From: Aphidius gifuensis
Lineage: Eukaryota > Arthropoda > Insecta > Hymenoptera > Braconidae
NCBI RefSeq assembly: GCF_014905175.1
Contig: NC_057789.1
Span: forward strand, 15,614,876-15,678,875
Direction of reading: 5' to 3'
DNA: 64,000 nucleotides
This document shows, one piece after another, positions 11,696-23,149 of this stretch (position 1 is the first letter of the stretch; every line of letters starts with the position of its first letter). The position numbers were made by a program, and so were the translations under genes. Under the pieces are notes generated by a model, which did no database searches, had not been told where the DNA came from, and worked only from the letters and a program-made list of their open reading frames with translations.

Positions 11696-12331
11696 TTGCC
11701 TTAATCGTTTTTAACTAAAAACAACAGGTGATAAGTAATGAACAAATGATTGTATAAAACAATACTATTTAAAAAAATATTTACTACTTTCAATGTCACT
11801 CATTTTTAGATAGTATTGTATAGAATTGTATCTATTTAAAATGATACAAATGTTGAAATTACTCAAGATTTTACATTAAACATAAACATAACCTTGAAAG
11901 CGTCTCAACAATATCGCAGACACATACATTTATTATTATAATTGACGTCAAGAGTGGATTATTAATTTATATATAGATATATAAATATTGTTAATAATAT
12001 AATAATATTATTAATTAAAACAAAAGAATTTAATAAACAAACATCACGCGCAATACATGAAACCATGAATCATTTGTTCTGATTTATTCATTTATTTATT
12101 AATAATAACAACAATATTGAATAATATGGCGGATTAAGCATGCGCGCGCCGATTTTTATTATTTTTTCTTGAGTGCTTACGTGCAATCGTACGATCGCAA
12201 GTACGCAAACTTTGGTTTGTCTGTTTGCGTTCGTACGATTGCACGTAAGCACTCGATGTCCCTACGGCTTCCGTAGTTTTTGGTGATAAAATTGCATTGA
12301 GGGAACTCTCTTTTATTATTTGATTCTGGAA

Positions 12332-12537
12332 TGCGATGCCAGTGTAAATCATGCTTTATGGGCAATAAGCTTGTGCGCATACAGCTAGTGAATTTTAACC
12401 GATTCTTTAATTATTAGTTAAACTATGCATTCCCAAATTATGAGGATCATTTCCCAAACGTTCCCAAATCATTCCCAAACGATTCTATATCTCAGTTTTT
12501 TATTTTTCATAATCTTGCCAACCAAGTATATGGAGCT
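12332..12537. repeat. Dispersed repeat shared with 54552-54760
   Basis: About 205 bp containing GCAATAAGCTTGTGCGCATA and a run of CATTCCCAAAYG motifs, nearly the same at 54552-54760. No ends recognised. Confidence 0.65.
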
Positions 12538-12548
12538 AAAATTCTTAA

Positions 12549-13005
12549 GGCATGTGGCCACTAGCATAGTTTTTCGACCAAGTTCTATGCTATAGCACTT
12601 GTGTCACTATATCTCACTAGCAATTTACTAGAAAATGGCCACCGAGGACTCTGTTGAAAAAATGCTGCACGCAGCATTTTCAGCATAGAACCGTTTTTTT
12701 TTGATACAGCCAACATTAAAAAAATACAACAATAATGGTAGCGTTATTAATAAATTTGTTTGTTTATATTTACACATGTATAGTACATATGTATAATGAT
12801 TGACTGTCAAAATATCAAATTGTCAACAAATAAGAAAGGTTATATTTTTATTTATTTTTTATGTGTTTCTAAGCAAGTTGGTACAGCTGAAACAATTTCA
12901 AAAAACGATTAAAACGTCGCCCTATAGCCGTTATATGTGAACTTTTCCTTCCATAGTACTATGGCATAGAACTTGGTCGAAAAACTATGCTAGTGGCCAC
13001 AAGCC
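12549..13005. mobile_element. GGCTTGTGGCC-ended element next to TTAA-like flanks
   Basis: The ends are GGCATGTGGCCACTAGCAT and the inverse, with inverted blocks CGACCAAGTTCTATG. The flanks are TTAA and TTTA. The second copy (46087 to about 49516) is interrupted by the AFG1L foldback element and a MITE. Confidence 0.7.
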
Positions 13006-13012
13006 TTTACAG

Positions 13013-13149
13013 CAGTCCAATTCACGGGGCAAATTTTTTACAATTTAGGGCTTTTTTTTGCCGCTGATGGCGCTTGTCAACTTTTTTTTATAAAGCGCTG
13101 TGAGTGGTGAAAAAAAGCTCTAAATTGTAATGCCCTGTGAATTGGACTG
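13013..13149. mobile_element. CAGTCC-type MITE with central deletion, TSD CAG
   Basis: Both ends are intact (CAGTCCAATTCAC...GTGAATTGGACTG), but part of the centre between the two GCGCTTG/GCGCTGT arms is missing. CAG is found on both sides. Confidence 0.82.
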
Positions 13150-13176
13150 CAGATAGCGTTACTAACGCGGTATGAA

Positions 13177-13452
13177 TAGAGTGGGTATAAGCAAAGTGAA
13201 GCCACCAAGGTCCCATTAGTCCGACATTTTGTGCTCGCCGTATGGAGTGGGTATAAGAGGTTTTCGTCACTTCCAAGCTCACCGTATGGAGTGGGTATAT
13301 GAGGGTTTCGTCACTTCCGAGATAAAAATCATCTATGGCCGCACTCTGCTTATACCCACTCTAATAGAAAAGCTTCACAAGCGCCACCATCGGAAAAAAA
13401 ACGCCCTAATGAGAACATCCTCTGAATACGGGTGCTGCTTATACCCACTCTA
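13177..13452. mobile_element. TAGAGTGGGTATAAG-ended hAT-like element, TSD GGTATGAA
   Basis: The ends are TAGAGTGGGTATAAGC and the inverse, with GGTATGAA at 13169-13176 and 13453-13460. An approximate empty site is present on the other strand near 22240. It contains half of a CACCCG MITE (13363-13433) and internal TATACCCACTC-type motifs. It lies about 240 bp upstream of the CPSF6 start codon. Confidence 0.85.
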
Positions 13453-13687
13453 GGTATGAAAGTATGAAACCTCCACGGTATTATACCGGTATTATACCAA
13501 GTTTTACGACCTGTATGATATCACGGTATTATACCAACCACAAGTTGAGTAGGTATAAATTACACCTCCCTGAAGAAACGGTTCAACTCGGTATTGGGAA
13601 TTAGTAAGCAAAGCACTCCTGATTGTTTTCTATTATTCTACCGGTTTTTTAGTAGTATGTATGTTTGTAAGCGTCGGTATCGTTAAA

Positions 13688-16600
13688 ATGGCGGACGGAG
13701 ATATAGATCTTTACGCCGACGATCTTGAACAAGATTTTGCTCAGGTAATTTTAACACATAATTAATACTACTATTGAGCAAGTTGTTGAACATAGTAATT
13801 AATCAATTCATGTGATATCTCGATTGACTTGAATCACACGCAATCTTGATTCGGTCATTGTCATTGTTAGCATCATGTATGTGTGATAACGATCGGTGTA
13901 AAATGCATAGATAACGCTTGACCGCGCTCTTTCTTTTTCTATGTAACCAGTTCTTCAAGTGTTTTGACAAGGGACACTTTTAATAACTTTTATACAGAAT
14001 CTGTTGAGCCCGACAACCCATTTAATTATTGTGATAATGTTTAATCTGTTACCTTTTAATCAATTTCTTTCAGTCCTCATGATTCAATTTTTTTTCATCG
14101 ATATCGATATATTATAGAGCTAGTTTTTTGGACTTGACAATTTGTTGAATAACGAACTGCTAAATAAAATTATTCAAACTGTTATGTATAATTTCAATAC
14201 TAATGTGTAAAAATGAATGTGTTTATTTTGTTATGCATACGCTGCCGCGATAAATATTTTTCTTTCAAATTTCTTTTTCATTGCAATCCCATCACAAATT
14301 TTGATTTCCGGCAATAATTCTCTCTATCTCGATAAATCAATTTTGCCATTCTTTAACAGAAAAATAATGTGTTTTCATATATATCATTGAATGGTTAGGT
14401 GATGCAATAGTGTGTGAACTCTTAAATGACGAATTTAAATTCATGGTTTTTTTATTTCTAGTTAGGTACCGGCAATTACGTTAATATTTATTATTTGATA
14501 CCATCATAAATTTTATTAAATTATTGAAATCTTCGTGTAAATAATTTCATCATAAAGAATACCTGTGCGTTTTTTTACATACCTTTTTTTTTATCACACG
14601 ATAAGAAGTTGGAATAATAAGAAAAAAGTCTAACTTTAAGATGATGTTCTAAAACATTTTCTTTACAGGATGAATTTACGGGTGATGGTGTTGATTTGTA
14701 TGATGATGTGATAGCCACTTCGGCTGGTGGTAATGGCGGCGTCACTGGCAACAACACTAGCAGTGGCAACGATTCTGACACACCAAATACTATAAACGAA
14801 GAGACAAATGGAAATGCTCCTTATCATCAGCTCGGAAATAACATACAGCCAAACCAAATCGGTCGTCGTCACCAACTCTATATTGGAAATTTAACATGGT
14901 GGACGAGTGATCAAGATATCACTGATGCCGTACAAAGTATTGGTGTCTCCGACTTTGTTGAAGTGAAATTTTTTGAAAATCGTGCCAATGGACAATCAAA
15001 GGGTTTTTGTGTTGTATCATTAGGCTCCGAACAAAGTATGCGTTATTGTATGGAAAGATTACCCAAAAAAGAATTGCATGGTCAAAATCCGGTCGTAACA
15101 TTTCCTACCAAACAAGCACTCAATCAATTTGAGTCACAGTGTAAAACACGACCGGCACCAGCACCACAACAGAATTCAAGTCAAAGACCTCATAATCCAC
15201 ATCAACATCCAGCGCCTATGGCACAACATCAAGGACATCCACCACATTCGCAGCATTCGCAACAAAACCATGCACCAAGAATGATGATGGGGCCACCGCA
15301 AGGAGGACCCCGGCCTCAACGAATGCCACCACCAGGAATGGGTCCATCTGGGCCGGGAGGTCCAGGTCAACAAGGACCGCCACGAATGCATGGTCCACCT
15401 ATGGGATCAGGACCTGGGGGTCCACCTCATCATATGCCTGGGCATCCTAATCAGGGACCTCCTCCACCAGGGTATCAACAGGGGCATTGGAATGGTCCGA
15501 GACCTAATGGTCCACCTGGTCCTCCTCGAGGACCACCAGGAGGACCACAGCAACAAGGCTCTGGTCCTGGACCAGGACCAGGCCAACATCGGCCACCTGG
15601 AATGGTAATATTTCTTATTTTTTTAAACGTTCACTTAATGATATCTTAATCTTCATTTATCGACACCGACGTCTCAATATTGTTTCAGCAATATCATGGA
15701 GGCCCCCCTGGGCTTCCTGGCCAAGGCCCACCCCGTGGTCCGCCTGGACATATTGGTGGTCCACCGGGTGACCCTCGTGGAGCTCCACCACGGCCAGAAT
15801 GGAATCGACAACCAGGTCAGTCATTTTTTACTCATCTTTAGTATTTCTTAATAATTTGATAATAAAATCATTATTTTTTTGATTTTTTAGGAGGAATGCA
15901 TCATGGACCTCAAGGTCCCCCATCATTTAATCAGCAGCATATGCAAGGGCCACAGCCAGGCCAAGGTCCGCAAAGAGGTCCACCGAGTGGTATTGGTGGT
16001 ATGATGCCGGGGTCAGGCGGAGCACCTGGTCATGGTGGTCCACCTCAAGGACCGCCAGGAGGTCCAGCTAATATGCACGTAAACCCTGCATTTTTTCCAC
16101 AAGGTCCTCATCAACAACACCCAGGAGGTCCACCCCATGGTCCACCTCATGCTCCACCTCATGGGCCTCCTCATGGACCACCACACGGCCCCCCTCATGT
16201 TCCACCTCATGGCTACGGCCCACCTTCTGCTCCGGTACTATTTTTTTTTATTTTTCATGGCTTTCTTTTGAGCCTTCATTTATGTGACGTGTCAGATCTA
16301 TTTCATGATTTTGTTTCAATTATTGTTTTTTCTATAGCAGCCGTACGGAGCCTCGGGACCCGACCACCGACCAGAAGAACAACCTCAACTTCGTGAACAA
16401 GAATTTGAAGTTATAATGGATCGTAATAGAACGGTATCATCGTCAGCTATTGCTCGAGCAGTTTCTGATGCTGCTGCTGGTGAATATGCAAGTGCCATTG
16501 AAACACTTGTCACTGCAATTTCTCTTATCAAACAGTCCAAGGTCGCCAGTGATGATCGTTGTAAAATTCTTATTAGTTCACTACAAGATACTTTGAGAGG

Positions 16601-17929
16601 TGTTGAAACTAAAAGTTATGGATCAGCAAGGAGAGGTAAATTGAGTTTATTATAAAAATTAAAAGAGAAAAAATTAAATATTGTTTTTTCATATACCACA
16701 GACATTCAATTAAATTAATTCAGGTTGAATTTCACGTATTTTTCAGAGCGGTCGAGATCTCGAGATAGAGAACGAAGTCACAGACGTCGCCGGGAACGTT
16801 CCAGAAGTCGAGATCGGGAGTACCGAGAACGTAGCCGTGATCGTGATCGTGATAGAGACAGGGATCGCGAACGAGAACGTTACTATACAGAGCCATATCC
16901 ACGTGAAAGATCTCGCAGCCGAGAGAGAGAACGCGAACGGGATCGAGAGTACCGAGAACGTAGCAGAGAAGAAAGGTGAGATATGACGCTTTATGTCTTT
17001 TTAATGTCAAAAAAAATACGACGTTTTGCTATTTATATTATCGTAAACAATACTTGCATAACTGAATAATCGAATATGTAAAATAGATAACGTTTGTAAG
17101 ATAAGAATGGCGGCTTCGTCATTTTATGTGGTCTACTATTCATATACATTATAAATATTAAGAAATTTAGGTCCATAAGCGGAGTAGCGACTACTAATAA
17201 GAAATGGTACTCATCAATTTAATTTTAAATGCAGGGTTTTCATTTTCGTAGAGATAAAAAAACAAGTAATAAATATTTTGAGGATATTGCACATAAAATT
17301 TAGTGATAATACTTGAAAAAAATTAGCTTTTTTAATATAATGGGCTTGTATATTTTGTTGTACATTTTTCCATTAGCTCAACTCGTCAAGCAGTAAGACC
17401 ACGAGTGAAAGAAGAACCGCCTGAAACAGCACAAGTTGCATCTTCCAAGCCTTCTAGGTAATTATCATTAATGCTTATAAATACAGGTAAATATAACCTA
17501 TTAATCATATCATTCCTATGAATTTAATCATAGACTTTATCAAATACAATCAAAAAATTTATATACGAAAAAATACTTCCTATCTGCATGTGTTTATATC
17601 TATATATTTGCGTGACGGGCTGACTAATATGATCTAGTCTGTGAGAATGATTACATTTTTTCAATCAGAGAAAAATAATAATTATTGAATAACAACAGAT
17701 TATTCAGACGGATAGAAAGCAACGCAATAATTCATTTAGTAAGATATGATGTATTGTGTATAGGTATTATGATGATCGCTACAGAGAACGTGATCGAGAA
17801 AGGGATCGCGAGCGTGAAACAAGTCGAAGGCCGGTTGAACGTGAACGAGAGACTGAACGTGAAAGAGAACGTGGTGAACGCGATCGTCGAGAGGAAAGAG
17901 GAGATTCGTCTCATCACTCGAGGCATTGA
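13688..17929 (+). CDS. CPSF6: CPSF6, cleavage and polyadenylation specificity factor subunit 6 (CFIm large subunit)
   Basis: Eight coding exons with GT/AG junctions, all in phase: 13688-13744, 14669-15604, 15689-15815, 15891-16234, 16338-16635, 16747-16975, 17377-17457, 17764-17929. They give about 745 residues. The start is the ATG opening MADGDIDLYADDL, the typical family start. An RRM follows, with RNP2 LYIGNL near residues 89-94, then the signature TWW, and RNP1-like SKGFCVVSL near 129-137. Next come a long Pro/Gly/His-rich segment containing the conserved HVNPAFFP (about 436-443), a conserved helical block around MDRNR...AIETLVTAISLIKQSK (about 515-560), and an Arg/Ser/Asp/Glu-rich tail from about 588 to the end. 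By family knowledge it pairs with CPSF5/NUDT21 in nuclear cleavage factor Im, binds UGUA-containing RNA and steers poly(A) site choice; the RS-like tail is used for nuclear import and Fip1 contact. It is longer than the human protein because of the Pro/His-rich insert. The FG motif of vertebrate CPSF6 is not evident. Confidence 0.95.
13745..14668 (+). other. CPSF6 intron 1
   Basis: This 924-bp intron separates the short 19-codon first exon from the RRM exon. It starts GTAATT and ends CTTTACAG. It is AT-rich and appears free of the MITE families that fill the flanking DNA. Nothing coding was seen. Confidence 0.8.
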
Positions 17930-18440
17930 TCATCAACATTCATAATAATTTATTACATTTCACATCTCTGAGAAGAAAAAAAAACTAATACAGAATAGAA
18001 AAAAAATGAAATACTTTATTAAAAAAACATATTTTAAAAAATTAATCGCGATAATAATAATAAAATTGATCGTTATTAATATATATAATTTTCTTTTCTG
18101 TGGCATCCAAAGATTAAACAGATTTAATTCTTAAAATGACGTTTTTTTTTTTTAGTTTCAATTTCAACAAACTATTCAATCAACAAGAGAAAATCTAATA
18201 TTGATGGTATTGACGAACTTAATTGGCAAAGTAAATGATGATAATTTGTGTGTGAAAAAAATATATTGTAATAGTATTGTCAAGGCATTCTCATTGATGT
18301 TTTCTTTTTAACCTTTTTTATATGCCACAATGTATATTCGTCATACTGTATATATAGTACATGTGCGATAACGTGCGTGTTTATACTTGATAGACTTACA
18401 TGATATCGCATTTGAGTCAAGAGTGTGAACCGATTAATAA
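17930..18440 (+). other. Probable CPSF6 3' untranslated region
   Basis: AT-rich non-coding sequence follows the CPSF6 stop at 17927-17929. AATAAA-type hexamers occur near 18434, and an ATTAAA lies near 18113. No other ORF is convincing here. The true poly(A) site cannot be fixed without RNA data. The next transposon-like block starts a little further on. Confidence 0.5.
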
Positions 18441-18629
18441 AAACAATTTAACAATAGAAAAGAAAATCAGAGCATCGAACATTCAATAGGAACGTTTTCT
18501 TAATTTGCGCTATTAAGTGCTTTCTTTGAGCGGCGGTGAAATTGTTCACACAGACATACAATTTGCCTTCGGGTGCATTCGGGTGCTTCAATATTCGCGC
18601 ATGTGCATAAGGTTTCTCATGATCTGCTG

Positions 18630-18793
18630 CAGTCCAATTCACAGGGCATTACTATTTAGGAATTTTTTTCACCACTCACGGCGCTTGTGAAGCTTTTGTA
18701 TGTAAAATCTATATAAAAAAAATTTTTTACAAGCGCCATCAGCGGTAAAAAAAAGCCCTAAATTATAAAAAATTTGCCCTGTGAATTGGACTG
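18630..18793. mobile_element. CAGTCC-type MITE, TSD CTG/CCG
   Basis: Full-length palindromic copy. The flanks are CTG on the left and CCG on the right, so the duplication differs at the middle base. It lies at the start of the repeat zone after CPSF6. Confidence 0.8.
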
Positions 18794-18813
18794 CCGGTTT
18801 GACTCTATACCTA

Positions 18814-19091
18814 GGGGTACGTTCCAAAACCTCGTTCGGTATATCAAAATGGCAGTGATTCAAATCAAATATATGAAAATTTTAAACACCCCTATAAACT
18901 TTTCTATATTAGTGTCAGTTGATGTATTTTTAGAAGAGAAAGAAAAATAATATTAGTTAGTTATTTTTTATTCTAATCAATAATAAGTAAAAGTGATTAA
19001 CTTGTTATTGCGATGAAAAAAATGGCAAAAAAAACACTGAAATCCGCCATCTTGATATACCGAACCGAACGAAGGTTTTGGAACGTACCCC
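18814..19091. mobile_element. GGGGTACGTTCCAAAAC-ended repeat
   Basis: GGGGTACGTTCCAAAACC at 18814 is mirrored by GGTTTTGGAACGTACCCC ending at 19091. The subterminal block CGGTATATCAA/TTGATATACCG is also inverted. Partial ends recur at 22140-22195 and 30545-30613. Confidence 0.65.
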
Positions 19092-19129
19092 CGGGGAGCG
19101 TTCGATAGCTGGCCGAGGCCAAAAAGCTG

Positions 19130-19279
19130 CACCCGTATTCAGAGGATGATCTCATTAGGGCGTTTTTTTTCCGATGGTGGCGCTTGTGAAGCTTTTCTAT
19201 GTAAAATCTATATAAAAAGTTCACAAGCGCCGCCATCGGAAAAAAAAGCCCTAATGAGAACATCCTCTGAATACGGGTG
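19130..19279. mobile_element. CACCCG-type MITE, 150 bp, TSD CTG
   Basis: A near-perfect palindrome with ends CACCCGTATTCAGAGGATG and the inverse. CTG is at 19127-19129 and 19280-19282. A useful reference copy of the short symmetrical subtype. Confidence 0.88.
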
Positions 19280-19379
19280 CTGACCAATTTTTTGTTATGG
19301 TGGATTTTGTCTTTTTGTAGTGGTAGCACCGCTGAGTTTGAATTGAAAAATTGAGCAATATTTGTCTGACTGAATATTT

Positions 19380-20860
19380 TTCTGACTCATAAATAGTAAG
19401 TGAATATTATTATTAAAATTATTTAATAAGTTCTTTTATTTATTGTTTATGCGAATTTTATTAAGATAACACCGTAAACACTGTAGAACTTGTTGAAAAC
19501 AATCGTACCTAATCTATAAGGTTATGTTGGCAATTATTTTGTAACAGAAATAAATACATTTTTATTACTTTTTTTTTAATCTATCTTTTTGACGCATTAT
19601 TCTTATTATTTATTATAATAATTATTTGACAAAATGATACAAAGATAGCTTGCAGTTTAACTGCTTGTCACATACCATATAAATTCTAATTAAAAAAAAT
19701 ATTTTCACTGATATTATTGTTTAAATACATAATAACACCTGTTTTGTTCATTACAAAAATATTACATTTTATATTTTATCTAACAATGTATGTAACAGCA
19801 ATAAATACATGTAAAAAAAAAAATATCTTTACCTAAAAAAATCAAGTGTATTACACATAATAATACCTGCCTTATACTTATTACAACAATATTATCTTCA
19901 ATATTTTATACCAATCAGTCTCAAGTTTAACAGTCTGAGATAAAGATAATATATAACAGCGTTCGTTATTATTTTTTATATAAAGCTAAAGCTAAATATT
20001 CATTTTCAATAGCAATACATTGCCATCAACATCATTTAATAAATAGTGGGTTATTTTTTATTAATTAATTATTTATTAATTAATTAATAAAAAAGCTATT
20101 GACAAATGTATCTAAGAAAAGGATGTAGCCAAATAAATTGATTATCAATCTTTATCAATTCCTCAGCTATATTGGCCATAAAAAATTAAAATAATTGTGG
20201 CAAATGCCTGAAGAATTAACAAAGATATTGATAATTGATTTATTCGTATACATCCTTTCCTCAGATAAATTTGCCGATAGCTTTTTAATTTATTGATTAT
20301 GGCATATGTATCTCAGAGAAGGATGAACCTAAATAAATTAATTCACAGTCTGAATTAATTCATCAGCCATTTGACACAATAAATTCAATTCAATTTTAAA
20401 AAAATTTTGGATTTAATGTTTTTTTCAAACCTAATTATGTTGTAATAAGTTGATAATTTTTGATTATTCATAAAATTATGATAATAAGGCTGGATTAGAT
20501 CTTTATTAAATTTTGATCGTATAAATTTGTCAAGTTTTATATGTGAAAGAACGAATTAATATTATATGAATTTTTTACATTAATCTCTAAAGTCTACATT
20601 AATCTCATAAATTGAAATATTATTTGCGAATGGCTAAGGAATTAATTCAGAGTGCAAATTAATTTATTCAGTTTCATTTTTTTACTCACCCATTTGTCAA
20701 TAGATTTTCGATTCATTATGGCAAATAAATTAATTAGTAATTTTGATGAAAATCCTTAGAGCTGTATAATGCTCTATTTAATGTTTGCCAGAGTATGTAT
20801 GTATGTATTATGCGCATTGTAAAACAGAAGCGATACGAGTCACGCACGTTATCAGAAATC
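19380..20860. other. AT-rich intergenic DNA, no gene seen
   Basis: About 1.5 kb of AT-rich sequence with weak copies of the YTAAGRAAAGGATG module in both orientations (20100-20400, 20630). No ORF, RNA gene or clear transposon end. Confidence 0.55.
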
Positions 20861-20862
20861 TG

Positions 20863-20976
20863 CACCCGTATTCAGAGGATGTTCTCATTAGGGCGTTTTT
20901 TTTCCGATGGTGGCGCTTGTGAAGCTTTTCCATGTAAAATCTATATAAAAAGTTCACAAGCGCCGCCATCGGAAAG
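20863..20976. mobile_element. CACCCG-type MITE, right end replaced by tRNA-like repeat
   Basis: The left end and core are intact, then the sequence switches at about 20977 from the A-rich right arm to the tRNA-like unit. CTG precedes the left end. Confidence 0.75.
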
Positions 20977-20981
20977 AAAAA

Positions 20982-21320
20982 CCAGAAACTTAGAAAAAAT
21001 AACGAAGTTCCCCCGCCGGGAATCGAACCCGGTTCTTTTGCTTTCCGGGCAAACGCCTTGACCACTAGACCACAGGGCTTCTTATCTTTTCTAAGTTTCA
21101 TCAAGTTAACTCCGACGTCCTTCTATGCGTCAATTCATTTTTTGAAAAAACCAGAAACTTAGAAAAAATAACGAAGTTCCCCCGCCGGGAATCGAACCCG
21201 GTTCTTTTGCTTTCCGGGCAAACGCCTTGACCACTAGACCACAGGGCTTCTTATCTTTTCTAAGTTTCATCAAGTTAACTCCGACGTCCTTCTATGCGTC
21301 AATTCATTTTTTGAAAAAAA
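20982..21320 (-). repeat. Two tandem 169-bp units each with a tRNA-like gene
   Basis: The units start CCAGAAACTTAG at 20982 and 21151. On the minus strand each reads GCCCTGTGGTCTAGTGGTC...GGGTTCGATTCCCGGCGGGGG, giving a good A box (TGGTCTAGTGG) and B box (GGTTCGATTCC). A T arm (CCGGG/CCCGG) and an anticodon stem (TTTGC/GCAAA) form. The loop would be CCGGAAA (anticodon GGA, but C instead of U at position 33), and the outer acceptor pairs do not match. More likely a tRNA-derived repeat than a working tRNA. Confidence 0.7.
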
Positions 21321-21336
21321 AAATGCAGAATATCAG

Positions 21337-21648
21337 CACCCGTATTCAGAGGATGTTCTCATTAGGGCGTTTTTTTTCCGATGGTGGCGTTTGTGAAGCC
21401 TTTCTATTAGAGTGGGTATAAGCAGAGTCACGCCAACAGCGGGTTCAGGTCCGCCATATCGTGCTTTTTGTATAGAGTTGGTATAGGCACAGTGACGTCA
21501 CTTCTGGGCACCTTTTTGCTATTGGCGTCACTCTGCTTATACCCACTCTACTTTCTATATGAAATCTATATAAAAAAAATTTTGTCAAGCGCCATCAGCG
21601 GAAAAAAAAAGCCCTAATGAGAACAATTTTGCCCCGTGAATACGGGTG
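21337..21648. mobile_element. CACCCG-type MITE split by a TAGAGTGGG element
   Basis: The left part is 21337-21407 and the right part 21559-21648. The right end carries the GCCCCGTGAATACGGGTG variant. The flanks are CAG and GAG. Confidence 0.85.
21408..21550. mobile_element. TAGAGTGGGTATAAG-ended hAT-like MITE, TSD CTTTCTAT
   Basis: A 143-bp element that splits a CACCCG-type MITE. The flanks CTTTCTAT (21400-21407, 21551-21558) are perfect, and the joined host reads GCCTTTCTATATGAAATC as in other copies. It shows that this family moves with 8-bp duplications. Confidence 0.9.
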
Positions 21649-21724
21649 GAGAAAACTACAGCACCACTAGATTATGCAGTGATTATATAGCGATACGGTT
21701 TTTTGAGACAAGTTCGTCCTCCTG

Positions 21725-21885
21725 CACCCGTATTCAGAGGATGTTCTCTTTAGGGCGTTTTTTTTTCCGATGGTGGCGTTTGCGGAGCTTTTCTACGTGA
21801 AATCTATATAAAAAAAATTTTGTCAAGCGCCATCAGCGGAAAAGAAAGCCCTAATGAGAACAATTTTGCCCCGTGAATACGGGGG
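21725..21885. mobile_element. CACCCG-type MITE, TSD CTG
   Basis: Asymmetric subtype: left arm CAGAGGATGTTCTC, right arm GAGAACAATTTTGCCCCG. The terminal G run at the right end is slightly altered (CGGGGG). CTG on both sides. Confidence 0.8.
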
Positions 21886-21930
21886 CTGTATTTCTAGCCT
21901 TTTTGGTGTAGTAGCATTAGTGTCTATTAA

Positions 21931-22130
21931 GCGGTGTCTTCACGCTATAGAAATGCTTGCAAGATCTTGCAGCAAGATCTTTCATCGCTAGATGATTACT
22001 AGAATTTTGGTGGAAATCAGCCTTTAAAAGCCTTGCAAGACTATGGGAGCCAATGGGATATGTTCCATTTTTTTGTGGAAGATCTCGCTGCAAGAACTTG
22101 CATGAGATTTCTATAGCGTGGAGACACCGC
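21931..22130. mobile_element. GCGGTGTC-ended element flanked by TTAA
   Basis: A 200-bp element with ends GCGGTGTCTTCACGCTATAG and inverse. TTAA is at 21927-21930 and 22131-22134. TTAA targets are typical of piggyBac and Kolobok transposons; the ends do not settle which. No coding capacity. Confidence 0.78.
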
Positions 22131-22326
22131 TTAACACTAATATCCGCCATCTTGGGGACACTGAACCAAAGGAAGTTTTGGAACCTACCCCTGGTCATAT
22201 TCTGTGTATAATACCGGTATAATACCGCGGAGGTTTCGAACTTTCATGCCGCGTTAGTAACGCCATCTGCAAGAATTTTCGTATATCACGTAACACACCG
22301 TTTTTAATTCGATCGAGGATCCTTGA

Positions 22327-22513
22327 GCGGTGTCTCCACGCTATAGAAATCTCATGCAAGTTTTTGCACGAAAAAATGGAACATGTCCCGTTGGCTGCGA
22401 TAGTCTTGCAAGGCTTTTAAAAGCTGATTTCCACCAAAATTGTAGTAATTATCTAGTGATGAAAGATCTTGTTGCAAGATCTTGCAAGCAATTCTATAGC
22501 GTGGAGACACCGC
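22327..22513. mobile_element. GCGGTGTC-ended element, second copy
   Basis: Same ends and interior (TTGCAAGGCTTTTAAAAGC). The flanks TTGA and TTTA look like worn TTAA. It lies about 200 bp from the first copy. Confidence 0.75.
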
Positions 22514-22660
22514 TTTATAAATCATAATTTGAATTTAAAAATATCATTTTTTTAGTTACAGCATAATAGTAATCTTCATCCTTTCCTTAGACATTTGTCA
22601 GTAGTAATAAATTTATTGAATGTATAGAAAGCTATTGACAAATCTCTAAGAAAAGGATGT

Positions 22661-23144
22661 CCCTAACGGTACGGTCCAACTCCTTATAAACCGTTATTAA
22701 CCGGTCGTCTCGAGGTTGGAATGTGCGCAAAAAAAACCAAAAACAAAACCCCTTTTAAACCTAAAAATAAACAAATTAGAACTAACCGTTAGTTGACCTA
22801 TAATAAACCTTTTTCAAACCACCCAAATATAATAAAACTAGAAGCTGAACTACAAACATCAAACTGACCTGAATCCAACTTACGAGAGTGATTGAGTCAT
22901 ATCGTTTGGTGAAACCTCAAAGTAACCGAAATCCAACCAAAGTTATTGAACGGTTAAATAACGGTTACAAGAAACTGGTTTTCGGTTGAAATAACCTTAT
23001 ATAACGCGGTTAGAGACAGTTGTTTTTGCGCACATTGCAACCGCCAGGTAACGGTTACCCAACCACGAAGAAACCTTATAAAAATTTAACCCCAAAATAA
23101 CCTGATTCCAATCCACGAAACGGGTTGGGTCATACCGTTAGGGG
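22661..23144. mobile_element. CCCTAACGGTACGGTCCAAC-ended element
   Basis: The ends are CCCTAACGGTACGGTCCAAC and the mirror GTTGGGTCATACCGTTAGGG. The interior is rich in AACCGTTA-type motifs. A related AACCG-rich stretch lies at 31060-31640. The exact TSD is unclear (GT on both sides). Confidence 0.6.
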
Positions 23145-23149
23145 TGGCT

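Larger units (their letters stand above)
10574..12130. other. AT-rich region with remnants only
   Basis: Apart from the two reverse-strand exon-like fragments, this stretch holds AT-rich sequence with poly-A/T runs. No transposon ends were recognised. Confidence 0.4.

Noticed and set aside
15176..15608. Reverse and frame-shifted ORFs across the CPSF6 proline-rich exon
   Set aside because: Codon-biased shadows of the plus-strand exon, which has an intact RRM and proper splice sites.
15896..16396. Stand-alone proline/histidine-rich protein
   Set aside because: It is exon 4 of CPSF6 read through its donor at 16235 into intron sequence.
19136..19260. Open frames reading RIQRMFSLGRFFSDGG or KLHKRHHRKKNALMRTSSEYG
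   Set aside because: These peptides recur wherever a CACCCG MITE occurs and are simply its two strands translated; they are not a gene family.
21003..21075. Functional serine tRNA
   Set aside because: The position-33 base and outer acceptor pairs are wrong and there is no long variable arm, so it is kept only as tRNA-like.
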